A stretch of DNA of 64,000 nucleotides from Clostridium_AM sp900759715 (GCA_900759715.1 CAAEXF010000131.1:62001-126000); one strand, 5' to 3'. Counted from the first letter of the stretch, positions 50,833 to 59,886 are shown. The notes: generated from the sequence alone by a model not told the origin. Made by a program: numbers and translations.

Positions 50833-51285
50833 TTATTCTGTCTCTGCCCAGTTTGCTGGATAAGTTACATACATAAATCTAGCATAATTTGGAACTGTAA
50901 AATGAATTGATGAATTTTTAGGAATGAAAATTATATCCCCTTTGTTTCCAACAACTTTTCTTCCATCTATATCTATTTCTAATGTTCCGTCTATTATATA
51001 ATCTACTTCGTCATATTTTAAAGTCCATGCAAAGCTTGTTTCTTCCATCTCCATTATTCCGCAGCCAAGTCTTGGACTTTCTTCAAGTGTTAAAACGTCT
51101 TTTAATAAAACTTTGTCTCCTTCTTTTCCTGTATCAAATTTTTCTGGTTTTACAGTACTTGTTTTAATAGACATAATCCCACTAGCATCTCTATGTTTTT
51201 CAAACTCTGGAGTAGTTTGTCCTAGTTTTTCATTTATAATTTTTCTTATTATCTCTTCAATTACTTGTGCATTTATATTTTCCAT
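50833..51285 (-). CDS. eutQ: Ethanolamine utilisation protein EutQ (cupin)
   Basis: 150 residues. An N-terminal amphipathic helix (AQVIEEIIRKIINEKLG) resembles a microcompartment targeting peptide; the rest is a cupin (YIIDGTLEIDIDGRKVVGNK, GDIIFIPKNSSIHFTVP). EutQ has been linked to acetate kinase activity and to shell assembly in enteric bacteria. Last gene of the operon, 30 bp after eutH, with the terminator beyond it. GGAGA precedes the ATG. Confidence 0.92.
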   Translation of the reverse strand: MENINAQVIEEIIRKIINEKLGQTTPEFEKHRDASGIMSIKTSTVKPEKFDTGKEGDKVLLKDVLTLEESPRLGCGIMEMEETSFAWTLKYDEVDYIIDGTLEIDIDGRKVVGNKGDIIFIPKNSSIHFTVPNYARFMYVTYPANWAETE

Positions 51286-51315
51286 TATTATCTCTCCTTT
51301 TAATTAATTCTAAGC

Positions 51316-52431
51316 TTAAGCGTTACTTTCAGCAGCTAAATTATCTAATTTAGCTGTTGCTGCTTTAGGTGCAATGAGGCAAGCTACTACTACTGCTGTA
51401 GCTCCTCCAACTAATTTACCAATTATCATTGCTGTTATCATGTCTCTGTTAACCCCTGCTGCAAAGCCTAAGTGGTCTCCAAATACAAAGGCAGCACTTA
51501 CTGCAAAAGCAACGTTGATGATTTTTCCTCTTTCGTCCATATCTTTCATCATTCCAAACATCGGAATATTATTGGCAAGTGTAGCTATCATACCTGCTGC
51601 CGCTACTTCCCCCATACCTAGCAATGAACCAAGCTTCATTAATGGTTTTGAGAATACTTTTGTTATAAAGTGAACTAGTGGATATGCTCCTGCAAGAACT
51701 ATTGTTATGTCTCCAACAATTTTGATTCCTGTGCTAATTGGAGCCATTCCTGGGATAACAACTATTCCAGTAAGTGTTTCAATAATTATTGCTGCAAGTC
51801 CAACTGTTATAATAGCGGTAACAAATTTTCCGAAATAGGTAAATCCCTTTATCATTTTTTCTTGTGCAAATTTCAATCCTAGTGCTATTAATATTGCGAA
51901 TATAATAATTGGAGTAAGGTTTTTTAATATAACTATTGGTGATAATCCTGCTACCAATCCACCTACAAAACATCCTATTGGGATTGTAATCATTCCAGCT
52001 AAAACTCCCTTAGCTAAATATTTCTGATCTTTTTTTTCTATTATTCCAAGAGCTACTGGAATGGTAAATACTATTGTAGGTCCCATCATTCCACCTAATA
52101 TTAACCCTGCAAAAGGAGCTATACTTGGGTCTACTGCAAGCTGCTGCGCTAACTGGTATCCACCCATATCACATGCAAGCAATGTAGTTGCAAACATTGA
52201 TGGGTCTGCACCTAGCGCTGTATATACTGGAACTACTATTGGTTTTAAAACATTAGCTAAAACTGGTGAAAGTGATATAATTCCGACCATGGCAAGAGTT
52301 AAGGATCCCATAGCCATAACTCCTTCTTCAAACTTTTCACCGTATCCAAATTTGTTTCCCAGAATCTTATCTATTACACCTACTACCATGAATATTACCA
52401 TGATATATATTATAATTTCATTTATACTCAT
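51316..52431 (-). CDS. eutH: Ethanolamine permease EutH
   Basis: 371 residues with ten or eleven membrane segments, beginning INEIIIYIMVIFMVVGVIDK. FATTLLACDMGGYQLAQQLA and the later VAFAVSAAFVFGDHLGFAAG are strongly conserved in EutH. It takes ethanolamine through the cytoplasmic membrane. Positioned between eutN and eutQ as in many Firmicutes. Confidence 0.94.
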   Translation of the reverse strand: MSINEIIIYIMVIFMVVGVIDKILGNKFGYGEKFEEGVMAMGSLTLAMVGIISLSPVLANVLKPIVVPVYTALGADPSMFATTLLACDMGGYQLAQQLAVDPSIAPFAGLILGGMMGPTIVFTIPVALGIIEKKDQKYLAKGVLAGMITIPIGCFVGGLVAGLSPIVILKNLTPIIIFAILIALGLKFAQEKMIKGFTYFGKFVTAIITVGLAAIIIETLTGIVVIPGMAPISTGIKIVGDITIVLAGAYPLVHFITKVFSKPLMKLGSLLGMGEVAAAGMIATLANNIPMFGMMKDMDERGKIINVAFAVSAAFVFGDHLGFAAGVNRDMITAMIIGKLVGGATAVVVACLIAPKAATAKLDNLAAESNA

Positions 52432-52511
52432 ATGGTCTATCCTCTCTTCATCTTAAATTTTACAACAAATTATTATTTTCTTTCATATGACTTAGGAGAT
52501 GGAATTATAGT

Positions 52512-52781
52512 TTAATCTTGTAGTTCTAGCGAATCAACAATACCAACGATAGTTGCATCTACTGGTGCTTTTCTATCCCCTAGAATTACTCTAGCAGAAC
52601 TTCCAGATGCAATTAGCACTTGATCGCTAATTCCTGCTCCAACACTATCTACTGTAACTATCATTTTATCAGTTTTTTCCCCTTTATAGTCTAATACCCT
52701 AACTACTAAAAACTTAAACCCACTAAGATTTTCATCTTTCCTTGTAGCCCATAAGTTACCTATCACTTCTCCAACTATCAT
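52512..52781 (-). CDS. eutN: Microcompartment shell vertex protein EutN
   Basis: 89 residues of the EutN/CcmL (BMV) family: IVGEVIGNLWATRKDENL, then VDSVGAGISDQVLIASGSSA, the pentamer interface. Pentamers cap the vertices of the polyhedral shell. GAAGGA precedes the ATG. Spacing of 28 bp from the gene before. Confidence 0.95.
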   Translation of the reverse strand: MIVGEVIGNLWATRKDENLSGFKFLVVRVLDYKGEKTDKMIVTVDSVGAGISDQVLIASGSSARVILGDRKAPVDATIVGIVDSLELQD

Positions 52782-52809
52782 TATTCTATCCTTCCTTCTC
52801 CTATATTTC

Positions 52810-53529
52810 TTATTCTTTGTTTATTTTAAGTCTATTAACCCTGGCAAAGTCCATAGCTAACGGAGTAATTATAGACTTTTTAGAAACTAGCACTTCTTTA
52901 ATTCCCTGGTTAAAAATAGTTCTTAATTCAACTTCAGATACTAGTTTTTTGTTGGTTAAATCTATATAAGTTTCTTTATTCTCTTTAACCTCTGTTGTCT
53001 CAATATTATTTTTCACTAAAGTTTTGCAGGTAGGTTCCTCTAAACAAATAGGTTTATTATTAAGAGATTCTATTAGTTCTTTTAGTCCAACAAACTCTAT
53101 ACCATAGGACATTAATTTATCTTCATATTCCTTAAACATATTAAAGAATAATCTATTAGAGGTTCCTTCAAACTTTCTATACTCTACACCCTTTTTCATT
53201 AAATATAACTTAGTTCCATTAAATATAGCTTGGATGACTACCTTTTCTTTAATTGAACCTTCTATACCATGAGCTAAATTTGCAAGCTCACCATTTTTTA
53301 TATTTTGGAGAATTATACCTTCATAGGAACTTAGATCTCCCATATTATCTATGCAATCTACTATATAATTGCTTTTTTCTAGTGATAGAGTTAACTCACT
53401 GCATAAAGTTTCTTTAGGTTCTAATACCAAAACTCTTTTTTTAGCAGCCATGTTTTTATCCATCAACATAGTTTTTAGTTTATTTATAACTTCTTTTGTT
53501 ATAAGTTCAACTAATTGTTCATTGTTCAT
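52810..53529 (-). CDS. Conserved hypothetical ethanolamine-utilisation protein (eut_hyp type)
   Basis: 239 residues. The N-terminal helix NEQLVELITKEVINKLKTML is amphipathic and looks like an encapsulation peptide; a Rossmann-like core (KRVLVLEPKE, YEGIILQNIKNGELANLAHG) and an acidic linker follow, then a C-terminal segment (VSEVELRTIFNQGI, VSKKSIITPLAMDFARVNRL) resembling part of the EutT/PduO-associated N-terminal fold. This protein recurs in clostridial eut operons between eutJ and eutN. Its function is not known; internal location is inferred. Confidence 0.82.
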   Translation of the reverse strand: MNNEQLVELITKEVINKLKTMLMDKNMAAKKRVLVLEPKETLCSELTLSLEKSNYIVDCIDNMGDLSSYEGIILQNIKNGELANLAHGIEGSIKEKVVIQAIFNGTKLYLMKKGVEYRKFEGTSNRLFFNMFKEYEDKLMSYGIEFVGLKELIESLNNKPICLEEPTCKTLVKNNIETTEVKENKETYIDLTNKKLVSEVELRTIFNQGIKEVLVSKKSIITPLAMDFARVNRLKINKE

Positions 53530-53555
53530 ACTACCTTCCCCTTTTGCTTATGCAA

Positions 53556-54383
53556 TTAACTTTTACAGCAATTAATTGCTATTCCTACTGGAGTAACTAG
53601 AAATGGATTAGCAGGCTTAATTGTATCTATACCTGTTTCTTTCTTTATTATTTGTTCAATATTTTTCAGACAACAAGTTCCTCCAACTAAGTAAATTTTA
53701 TCTACATTAAATCCTTTTATATGAGATTTTATAATAGATGCAATCTTCTGCACTACAGGAGTTACCATAGGAAAAACTTCATTATAATATTTAGGATCTT
53801 TTTTACGCTTCTCTCCCTCTTCAAAAGGTATTCCATAGGCACCTGCAACTACAAGAGATAGCTGGGTTCCTCCTGTAGCTTCATCCGCAGTATATACAAC
53901 TTCACCATCTTTAATTATAGAAAGACCTGTGGTTCCTCCACCTACATCTACTACAACACCATTTTCAATTCCAAGCACTGCATTTGCTGCAGTAGGTTCA
54001 TCTAAGACTGCTACTACTTCCATGCCCGCTCCCTCTACTACATAGTTATGAGTCTTTACATCTCTTTCATCTGTACCAGGTGGAATAGCTATAGCTGCTT
54101 TAGTAAGTTCAACTCCTAGTTTTCTTTCAATATTCGCCTTAAGCTTTCTAACAATGTTTGTAGCTCCTATATAATCAACTACCAGTCCATCCCTTACAAC
54201 TTGAGCAAACTCCATTTCGCAGGCTATTGGTTTTTTATCTTTATCTAAAACAACAACTACGATATAAGCAGTACCAAGATCTACACCTACAAACAAATCT
54301 GAATTTCTATTAACTTTTACAGGATTATTTATAGTTTTTTCCACCGCTAGTATAAGCTCATCTACTTTATTGAAATTTTTCAT
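53556..54383 (-). CDS. eutJ: EutJ, Hsp70-like chaperonin-type protein of the eut operon
   Basis: 275 residues of the actin-like ATPase fold: FVGVDLGTAYIVVVVLDKDK, VLDEPTAANAVLGIENGVVVDVGGGTTG (spanning about residues 120-147) and VYLVGGT-like IYLVGGTCCLKNIE. Family members are proposed to help microcompartment assembly or enzyme folding. It follows pduL by 13 bp. Confidence 0.93.
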   Translation of the reverse strand: MKNFNKVDELILAVEKTINNPVKVNRNSDLFVGVDLGTAYIVVVVLDKDKKPIACEMEFAQVVRDGLVVDYIGATNIVRKLKANIERKLGVELTKAAIAIPPGTDERDVKTHNYVVEGAGMEVVAVLDEPTAANAVLGIENGVVVDVGGGTTGLSIIKDGEVVYTADEATGGTQLSLVVAGAYGIPFEEGEKRKKDPKYYNEVFPMVTPVVQKIASIIKSHIKGFNVDKIYLVGGTCCLKNIEQIIKKETGIDTIKPANPFLVTPVGIAINCCKS

Positions 54384-54396
54384 AGCCTTGTCCTTT

Positions 54397-55032
54397 CTAT
54401 TTAATTATAGTAGCCTTCATCCCTTTAACAAATCCGCAAGCATTTGCTTCATCATAATCTAAATGCACTACTGTTTCAAACTTGTCGCTGACCCTTACCG
54501 CTACATTAGTAAAAATTACTCCTCTTTCTCCAGTAACTTTTACACTAACCTCTTCATTATTTGAAACTCCATATTTTTTAGCATCTTCAGGAGTTATATG
54601 TATATGTCTTTTAGCAACTATTACTCCCATATCAAGCTTTATGGCTGCATTTTGAGTAGCTATAATTACTGACCCACTATTTTCAATATCGCCGGACATT
54701 TTAACTGGTGCTTTTATTCCTATTGATACAGCATCGGTTTTTGATAGTTCTATTTGAGTCTCTTCTCTTTCCGGTCCTAAAACTGAAATATTTTGTATAG
54801 TTCCCTTAGGTCCTATAATAATAACCTTTTCATCACATAGATATTGTCCTGGTTGGGATAGTTCTCTTTTTTTAGTTAACTTATATCCCTTTCCAAATAA
54901 CATCTCTACAGACTCTTTTGAAAGATGAACATGACGGCCTGAAGCTTCAACTAATATACCTTCGTCTTCACTTTGTAATCTTTTTACTACTTCATTTACT
55001 ATATAATTAAGACTTTCTTCCATTGTATTCAC
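54397..55032 (-). CDS. pduL: Phosphotransacylase PduL/EutD-type
   Basis: 211 residues with two PduL domains carrying the zinc-binding motifs GRHVHLSKE (about 31-39) and KRHIHITPED (about 141-150). The N-terminal helix (ESLNYIVNEVVKRLQS) is a typical encapsulation peptide. It turns acetyl-CoA from EutE into acetyl phosphate, recycling CoA inside the shell. In this operon it takes the place of the Pta-type EutD. Confidence 0.93.
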   Translation of the reverse strand: MNTMEESLNYIVNEVVKRLQSEDEGILVEASGRHVHLSKESVEMLFGKGYKLTKKRELSQPGQYLCDEKVIIIGPKGTIQNISVLGPEREETQIELSKTDAVSIGIKAPVKMSGDIENSGSVIIATQNAAIKLDMGVIVAKRHIHITPEDAKKYGVSNNEEVSVKVTGERGVIFTNVAVRVSDKFETVVHLDYDEANACGFVKGMKATIIK

Positions 55033-55045
55033 TAAATTTCACCTC

Positions 55046-55798
55046 TTACTTGTACTTACCAGCCATATACTTACACATCATTATATAAAAACAACTACTT
55101 AATCTGTTCAATGCCAAAGCTATATCTTCTCTAGTTGACTCATTTTCTTCATTTTTAAAAGCTTGATATGCAGAAATTTCTACTTCTCTACTTACAGCTC
55201 TTAAAGCATTAAGCCAAATAACTATTGGTCCCATATCAATACTTGGGTAGAATATGTGCTCTGTATTTAGATGCTTTTTAGGGTTATGTGAGTAGGCTCT
55301 TAATTCATCACTGCTTAATCCAATTAAAGTATCTAAATTAAATTCTTTTTCTAGGACTTCTGCTTCTAGTATCTTTCTTACATAACCTAGCACTTCTTCA
55401 AGTTCCTTTAATACCTTAATTTCATTGATATTTTTACACTGAACTTGAACTTCTAATATTTTACTTTGAAGACTATCTATTTTACCTCTAAATATAATCC
55501 TTTTATGGTCTTTAGCTACTAACTTATTATCTTTGAGCTGTGTCATATGTTCCGGCTTCTTTTCAAAAACTCCACCATTCACATGTATATATTTAGGTGT
55601 AAAAGCCTTAACTTCACTTTGAATATTCTGACTATTTACTTCTTTAGATTTTTCATTTTTGTAAACTAACTTAATGTTTTTATCTTGTAAATATTGCCTT
55701 GCTGATGGAGTAACAATTACCCCTTTTTCTACTTCATACTCAGTTACATTTGTATTTCTCAGTTTACCTCTTAATGTGCTTTCCGTTAAAACACTCAC
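55046..55798 (-). CDS. eutT: Cobalamin adenosyltransferase EutT
   Basis: 250 residues from GTG 55798 (AAAGGA upstream, giving the family start VLTESTLRGKLR); a longer frame would run back into the hairpin at 55838-55876. KPEHMTQLKDNKLVAKDHKR and IIFRGKIDSLQS are the EutT core, and the C-terminal half is helical. It makes adenosylcobalamin for EutBC. The CCxxC part of the metal motif of the Salmonella enzyme is not present, as in other Firmicutes EutT. Confidence 0.92.
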   Translation of the reverse strand: MSVLTESTLRGKLRNTNVTEYEVEKGVIVTPSARQYLQDKNIKLVYKNEKSKEVNSQNIQSEVKAFTPKYIHVNGGVFEKKPEHMTQLKDNKLVAKDHKRIIFRGKIDSLQSKILEVQVQCKNINEIKVLKELEEVLGYVRKILEAEVLEKEFNLDTLIGLSSDELRAYSHNPKKHLNTEHIFYPSIDMGPIVIWLNALRAVSREVEISAYQAFKNEENESTREDIALALNRLSSCFYIMMCKYMAGKYK

Positions 55799-55837
55799 AC
55801 TCTCACATCCTTTAAAGATGTATTTGATATAATTGAA

Positions 55838-55876
55838 CTTGTAGTGCAAAATGAGAATGTTAAATTGCACTACAAG
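55838..55876 (-). other. Strong hairpin between eutM and eutT
   Basis: CTTGTAGTGCAA and TTGCACTACAAG form a perfect 12-bp stem (55838-55849 with 55865-55876) with a 15-nt loop, 27 bp after the eutM stop. No T run follows. It probably protects the 3' end of the abundant eutM message or sets a partial stop. Confidence 0.8.
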
Positions 55877-55903
55877 TCTTTAACAATGCTATATTTTTAT
55901 TGA

Positions 55904-56188
55904 TTATAAATTAGATTTAGGAAGTATAACTTCAACTTCACCGTGTGGTCTTGGAATAACATGTACAGATATTAATTCTCCAACTCTTTCAGCAGCAGCA
56001 GCTCCTGCATCTGTAGCAGCTTTAACAGCACCAACATCTCCTCTTACCATTACAGTAACTAATCCACCACCAACTTGCTCTTTTCCTATTAATGTTACGT
56101 TTGCAGCTTTAACCATTGCGTCTGCTGCTTCAATTGCTCCTACTAATCCTTTAGTCTCGATCATTCCTAATGCGTTCATGTTTGCCAT
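55904..56188 (-). CDS. eutM: Major hexameric shell protein EutM
   Basis: 94 residues of one BMC domain: ALGMIETKGLVGAIEAADAM, GKEQVGGGLVTVMVRGDVGA and VIPRPHGEVEVIL, the sequence of a PduA/EutM/CcmK hexamer. It forms the facets of the shell. AGGAGG precedes the ATG, and a stabilising hairpin follows, both fitting high expression. Confidence 0.96.
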   Translation of the reverse strand: MANMNALGMIETKGLVGAIEAADAMVKAANVTLIGKEQVGGGLVTVMVRGDVGAVKAATDAGAAAAERVGELISVHVIPRPHGEVEVILPKSNL

Positions 56189-56236
56189 TTTAATATCCTC
56201 CTCAAATTTACACTATAATTATTTTTTATATTTGTT

Positions 56237-57703
56237 TTATTTATTAATTAATGCTAATTTTTCAACTACTTTGCTAATGATAAGCTCTAGATACTCTTCA
56301 GGAATTTGAACTGTAGGTTGTACACTTTCACTTCCCTTTAGTTCTTCAAGCTCTTTAACACCATAAGCTACTCTTTTTATATTTAATAAGTTCATAGGCC
56401 CTATATTATCTGAAGTCGAACTTCCTCCTACTGCACCACAGCCTAATGTAAGTGCTGGTACAAGATTAGTTGAAGCACCAATTCCACCTAAGGCTCCTGG
56501 TGTATTAACTAACAATCTTGAAACTGGAATTCTAAGTCCAAACTCTCTAACTATATTCTCATCTTCGCTATGAATTACTAATGTATGACCTTTTCCTTCA
56601 TTCATCAATATTTCTGTGCAAAGCTTAATTCCATCCTCTACACTTTCTACAGTATAGAATGCCAATATTGGAGTGAGCTTTTCTCTAGAATATGGGTTGT
56701 TTTTGCCAACTGTAGTTTGCTCTGATATTAAAACTCTAGCTCCCTTTGGAACATTTAATTTAGCCATTGAAGCTAATGTTTCAACACTTTTACCAACTAT
56801 TTGTGGGTTCATTGTTCCATTGGCTCTTAAAATAAAGTTCCCTAGTTTTTGAGATTCTTCTTCATTTAAGAAATATGCTCCTTGCTTTTTAAATTCATTT
56901 ATAACAGTTTCTTTCATTGAGCTTTCAACTACTATTGATTGCTCTGAAGCACAAATTACTCCATTATCAAAGGTTTTACTGTCTAAAATTCTCTTAACTG
57001 CTAAGGAAACATTAGCAGACTTGTCTATAAATGCAGGTCCATTTCCTGGTCCTACTCCTATAGCTGGAGTCCCTGAGCTGTAAGCAGCTTTAACCATAGC
57101 TTCTCCACCAGTTGCAAGAATTAATGCTGTATCTTTATGTTTCATTAATATATTAGTAGCATCTAGAGATGGTATAATTATACATCCTATTAGTCCCTCT
57201 GGTGCTCCTGCATTAACTGCTGCCTCTTTTAATATATTAGCAGTTTCAATGATACAATTTTTTGCATTTGGGTGAGGTGAAACTACTATTCCATTTCCTG
57301 ATTTTAGAGAAATTAAAGTCTTATATATAGTAGTTGATGTTGGGTTAGTTGAAGGAATTAATGCTGCAACTACTCCCACAGGAACAGCTACTTCAAAGTA
57401 TTTACCAACCTTTTCTTCTCTAATTATTCCTACAGTTTTCATATCCTTTATTTTTTCATAGACCACTTTACTAGCAAAAGTGTTCTTAACTATTTTGTCT
57501 TCCCATTTCCCAAAGCCTGTTTCTTCAAAAGCCATCTTAGCAAGTCTACTTGCTTCCTTCTCAGCAGCTGCAGCAACAGCCTTAACAATTGCATCAACTT
57601 TCTCTTGTGAAAAAGTTTTATATATTTCTTGGGCTTTTTTAGCACTCATAATAAGGTTTCTAGTTTCTTGTATTGACATTAAATCTTTATCTAAACTTGT
57701 CAC
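56237..57703 (-). CDS. eutE: CoA-acylating acetaldehyde dehydrogenase EutE
   Basis: 488 residues from GTG 57703 (GGAGG, 8 nt). Aldehyde dehydrogenase fold with the catalytic Cys in NGVICASEQSIVVES (about 255) and nucleotide-binding ATGGEAMVKAAYSSG. The usual N-terminal encapsulation helix is absent; instead the C-terminus ends in PEEYLELIISKVVEKLALIN after a flexible linker, an amphipathic helix that can serve the same purpose. Converts acetaldehyde to acetyl-CoA. It overlaps the shell gene before it by 4 bases. Confidence 0.95.
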   Translation of the reverse strand: MTSLDKDLMSIQETRNLIMSAKKAQEIYKTFSQEKVDAIVKAVAAAAEKEASRLAKMAFEETGFGKWEDKIVKNTFASKVVYEKIKDMKTVGIIREEKVGKYFEVAVPVGVVAALIPSTNPTSTTIYKTLISLKSGNGIVVSPHPNAKNCIIETANILKEAAVNAGAPEGLIGCIIIPSLDATNILMKHKDTALILATGGEAMVKAAYSSGTPAIGVGPGNGPAFIDKSANVSLAVKRILDSKTFDNGVICASEQSIVVESSMKETVINEFKKQGAYFLNEEESQKLGNFILRANGTMNPQIVGKSVETLASMAKLNVPKGARVLISEQTTVGKNNPYSREKLTPILAFYTVESVEDGIKLCTEILMNEGKGHTLVIHSEDENIVREFGLRIPVSRLLVNTPGALGGIGASTNLVPALTLGCGAVGGSSTSDNIGPMNLLNIKRVAYGVKELEELKGSESVQPTVQIPEEYLELIISKVVEKLALINK

Positions 57704-58314
57704 TTATCTTGCCTCCTATTGTTCTTAAGTATTTCCTCAATAAGTTGCTCTTTCTTAGAAAACTTAATTTGTTTTTTAGTTAAAGGTATATTTTGAAGTC
57801 CTCTTGCTATAGTTCTAAGTTCTGTTACTTTCATACCTTCAAGCTCTTCACGTGTTGTATAGATTTTATCTTTAAATTCTTCATTTAAGTCTATTTCAGT
57901 TGAATCTACTTCTGTTTCACTTATCTTATCTTCTTCTATTTCAGTTAAGTTTACTTCAGTTTCATTCACACTATCTTCTATTTCAGTTAAGCCTACCCCA
58001 GTTTCATTTACCTCATCTTCTTTAACTAGGTCAGAACTTTTTACATCTTTAAGTATGTCCCGTACTTCGTCATAAGCCCTAGCTATAACATGAGTACTAC
58101 GAAGTACTCCTAGTTTTTCTACTGCTATAGCAGCAGCTTCAACTGACGCCTTAACAGAAGCTACTTCGCCAGTAATTATTATGGTGACAATACCGCCTTT
58201 AACAAATTCACAGCTTACCAGTTCAACATTTGCAGCTTTTGCGGCTACATCAAGAGCTTCAACAGCTCCGATAAAACCATAAGTTTCAATTAATCCTAGT
58301 GTGGATTGCTTCAT
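57700..58314 (-). CDS. BMC-domain shell protein with acidic repeats and a SAP/Rho-N-like tail (EutK-like)
   Basis: 204 residues. One BMC domain (1-90: GLIETYGFIGAVEALDVAAK), an acidic linker (about 95-150) built of imperfect repeats such as EVNETGVGLTEI and SVNETEVNLTEI, and a C-terminal 45-residue segment (MKVTELRTIARGL, LTKKQIKFSKKEQLIEEIL) that resembles SAP/Rho N-terminal nucleic-acid-binding motifs. EutK of enteric bacteria also pairs a BMC domain with a basic helical tail, so this is a possible functional counterpart with a different tail. Confidence 0.85.
   Translation of the reverse strand: MKQSTLGLIETYGFIGAVEALDVAAKAANVELVSCEFVKGGIVTIIITGEVASVKASVEAAAIAVEKLGVLRSTHVIARAYDEVRDILKDVKSSDLVKEDEVNETGVGLTEIEDSVNETEVNLTEIEEDKISETEVDSTEIDLNEEFKDKIYTTREELEGMKVTELRTIARGLQNIPLTKKQIKFSKKEQLIEEILKNNRRQDK
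57880..58020. repeat. Imperfect tandem repeats coding the acidic linker
   Basis: About three units of roughly 42 bp (14 codons) within the EutK-like gene encode repeated VNET/SETE...LTEI segments. The units differ from each other, so the array is old or under selection. Confidence 0.65.
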
Positions 58315-58329
58315 ATATATTACCTAGTA

Positions 58330-58986
58330 TTAATAGTCAGTAGGGTTTTCTGCTACAAACTTAACTGCTGCTGCAAAGGCATCACATGCTGCTTTACATG
58401 CTGATTGGCTTCCTGTTAATAATGCTCCACCAAAGTTTGTTTCTGATGGTGGTCCAAAGAAAGATTTAAGTTCAACTGCTGCAGCTTTCATTGCTGCATC
58501 TAATGCATACATAGCTTCTAGTGGTGGTGCTATTAAGTATGCTAAAGCTTCTCCTTCTTCAATTCCAGCTGTTTTAGAAAGGTATGAACCTGTTCTTGAT
58601 ATACACTGTGCATAGTAAGCTATACTATCATCTTCATTTGCACTATAGAAAGTAGCAACTCCACTTTCTATAAAATCTACTGCTGCATTTAATCCACTTC
58701 TAACTTCAGCTGGACTTGGTCCTGCAACTATTCCAATAACCTCTCCAGCAAGTTTAGTGTTTGCATTTGCTGCTCCACCATATAATGATCTTCCATATAC
58801 TACTTCAACCTCTGCTGCTTTTGTAGCTTCATCAAGGGCTGTGTATGTTACATCATCACAATCTGCAGTGATTATTCCTATACTCTTATGCTCTGGTTTT
58901 AACTCCAATTGCTTTGCCATGTCAGCGTTAACATTAGGAATTATTTTAACGCTTAATACTGTTGGACGAAGTTGATCATTTTTCAT
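58330..58986 (-). CDS. eutL: Trimeric shell protein EutL
   Basis: 218 residues with two fused BMC modules in the permuted EutL order: VLSVKIIPNVNADMAKQL, YGRSLYGGAANANTKLAGEV, then the second half SYLSKTAGIEEGEALAYLIA and SFFGPPSETNFGGALLTG. Trimers form gated pores in the shell. It lies between eutC and the EutK-like gene. Confidence 0.95.
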   Translation of the reverse strand: MKNDQLRPTVLSVKIIPNVNADMAKQLELKPEHKSIGIITADCDDVTYTALDEATKAAEVEVVYGRSLYGGAANANTKLAGEVIGIVAGPSPAEVRSGLNAAVDFIESGVATFYSANEDDSIAYYAQCISRTGSYLSKTAGIEEGEALAYLIAPPLEAMYALDAAMKAAAVELKSFFGPPSETNFGGALLTGSQSACKAACDAFAAAVKFVAENPTDY

Positions 58987-59004
58987 TTGCTTATTCCCCC
59001 TAAA

Positions 59005-59886
59005 TTATAGTTTTAAATCTAATCCACTTGCTTTTTTCTCAAGCATTAATTTAATAATATCTGCAATGTATGCACCTGCTTCAACAGAAGGTGTACCACC
59101 TTTGTGAATATTAGATACAACAGTTCTTCTTGATTCAGGCATTCCAACTGTTCCCTTGTATGTTATATAAGCACTCATACTTTCTGCTGTAACAAGACCT
59201 GGTCTTTCTCCTATCAATACACAGGTTACATCAGAACCTAACTCTTCAGAAATAACATCCATAGCTCCAACTCTTCCAAATTTTACGTAGAATGGTGTTC
59301 CAGCTGTTATTCCATATCCTTCTAGACCTTGCATTAAAGCTGGCAAAATATCTTTTACGTTAGCTTCTATGGCTTTTGAACTTAATCCATCTGATACATA
59401 TACTTGAACCTGTGGATTTCTCTTAAAGGAGCTTAGTTTAGCTAATTCTTCTTTAGATATTTTTCTTCCAAGGTCTGGTCTTGTGATAAACTCATCTTTA
59501 GATGTACAATTAGTTTGAACTGTTATTAAGTTCATTTCTTTTAATATATCTTCATTAACATCTGTAAAAACTGAATCTTGAGCTGATGCGTGGTCTGCTC
59601 TAAATCTAAGCATTGTCTCAGTTTTGTATCTTGCTCCAGTTCTACCAATACCAATTCTTGCTGGAGTATGCTTTTTCATTTTTAAATATCCTTCTCTATC
59701 AGTTGGATCATCAACTAAAAGAGTAGTTTTTATATCAACCTCAGTTATATCTGGAAGTATTCCATTTGTATCAACTGTAGTATTTTTTTCCAGATTATTT
59801 TCTGAAGTAGTAGTTACTTCTTCTTTTGTTGTCATTTCCACTAAAACTTGTTCTACTAGTTTCTTTAAATCATTTTCTGAAAACAT
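59005..59886 (-). CDS. eutC: Ethanolamine ammonia-lyase small subunit
   Basis: 293 residues. RIGIGRTGARYKTETMLRFR and DHASAQDSVF are cobalamin/subunit-interface signatures; PDLGRKISKEEL and CVLIGERPGLVTAESMSAYI follow. The N-terminal 40 residues include a helix (SENDLKKLVEQVLVEM) that targets EutBC to the microcompartment. It binds adenosylcobalamin with EutB. Preceded by GAGGGGGT. Confidence 0.95.
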   Translation of the reverse strand: MFSENDLKKLVEQVLVEMTTKEEVTTTSENNLEKNTTVDTNGILPDITEVDIKTTLLVDDPTDREGYLKMKKHTPARIGIGRTGARYKTETMLRFRADHASAQDSVFTDVNEDILKEMNLITVQTNCTSKDEFITRPDLGRKISKEELAKLSSFKRNPQVQVYVSDGLSSKAIEANVKDILPALMQGLEGYGITAGTPFYVKFGRVGAMDVISEELGSDVTCVLIGERPGLVTAESMSAYITYKGTVGMPESRRTVVSNIHKGGTPSVEAGAYIADIIKLMLEKKASGLDLKL

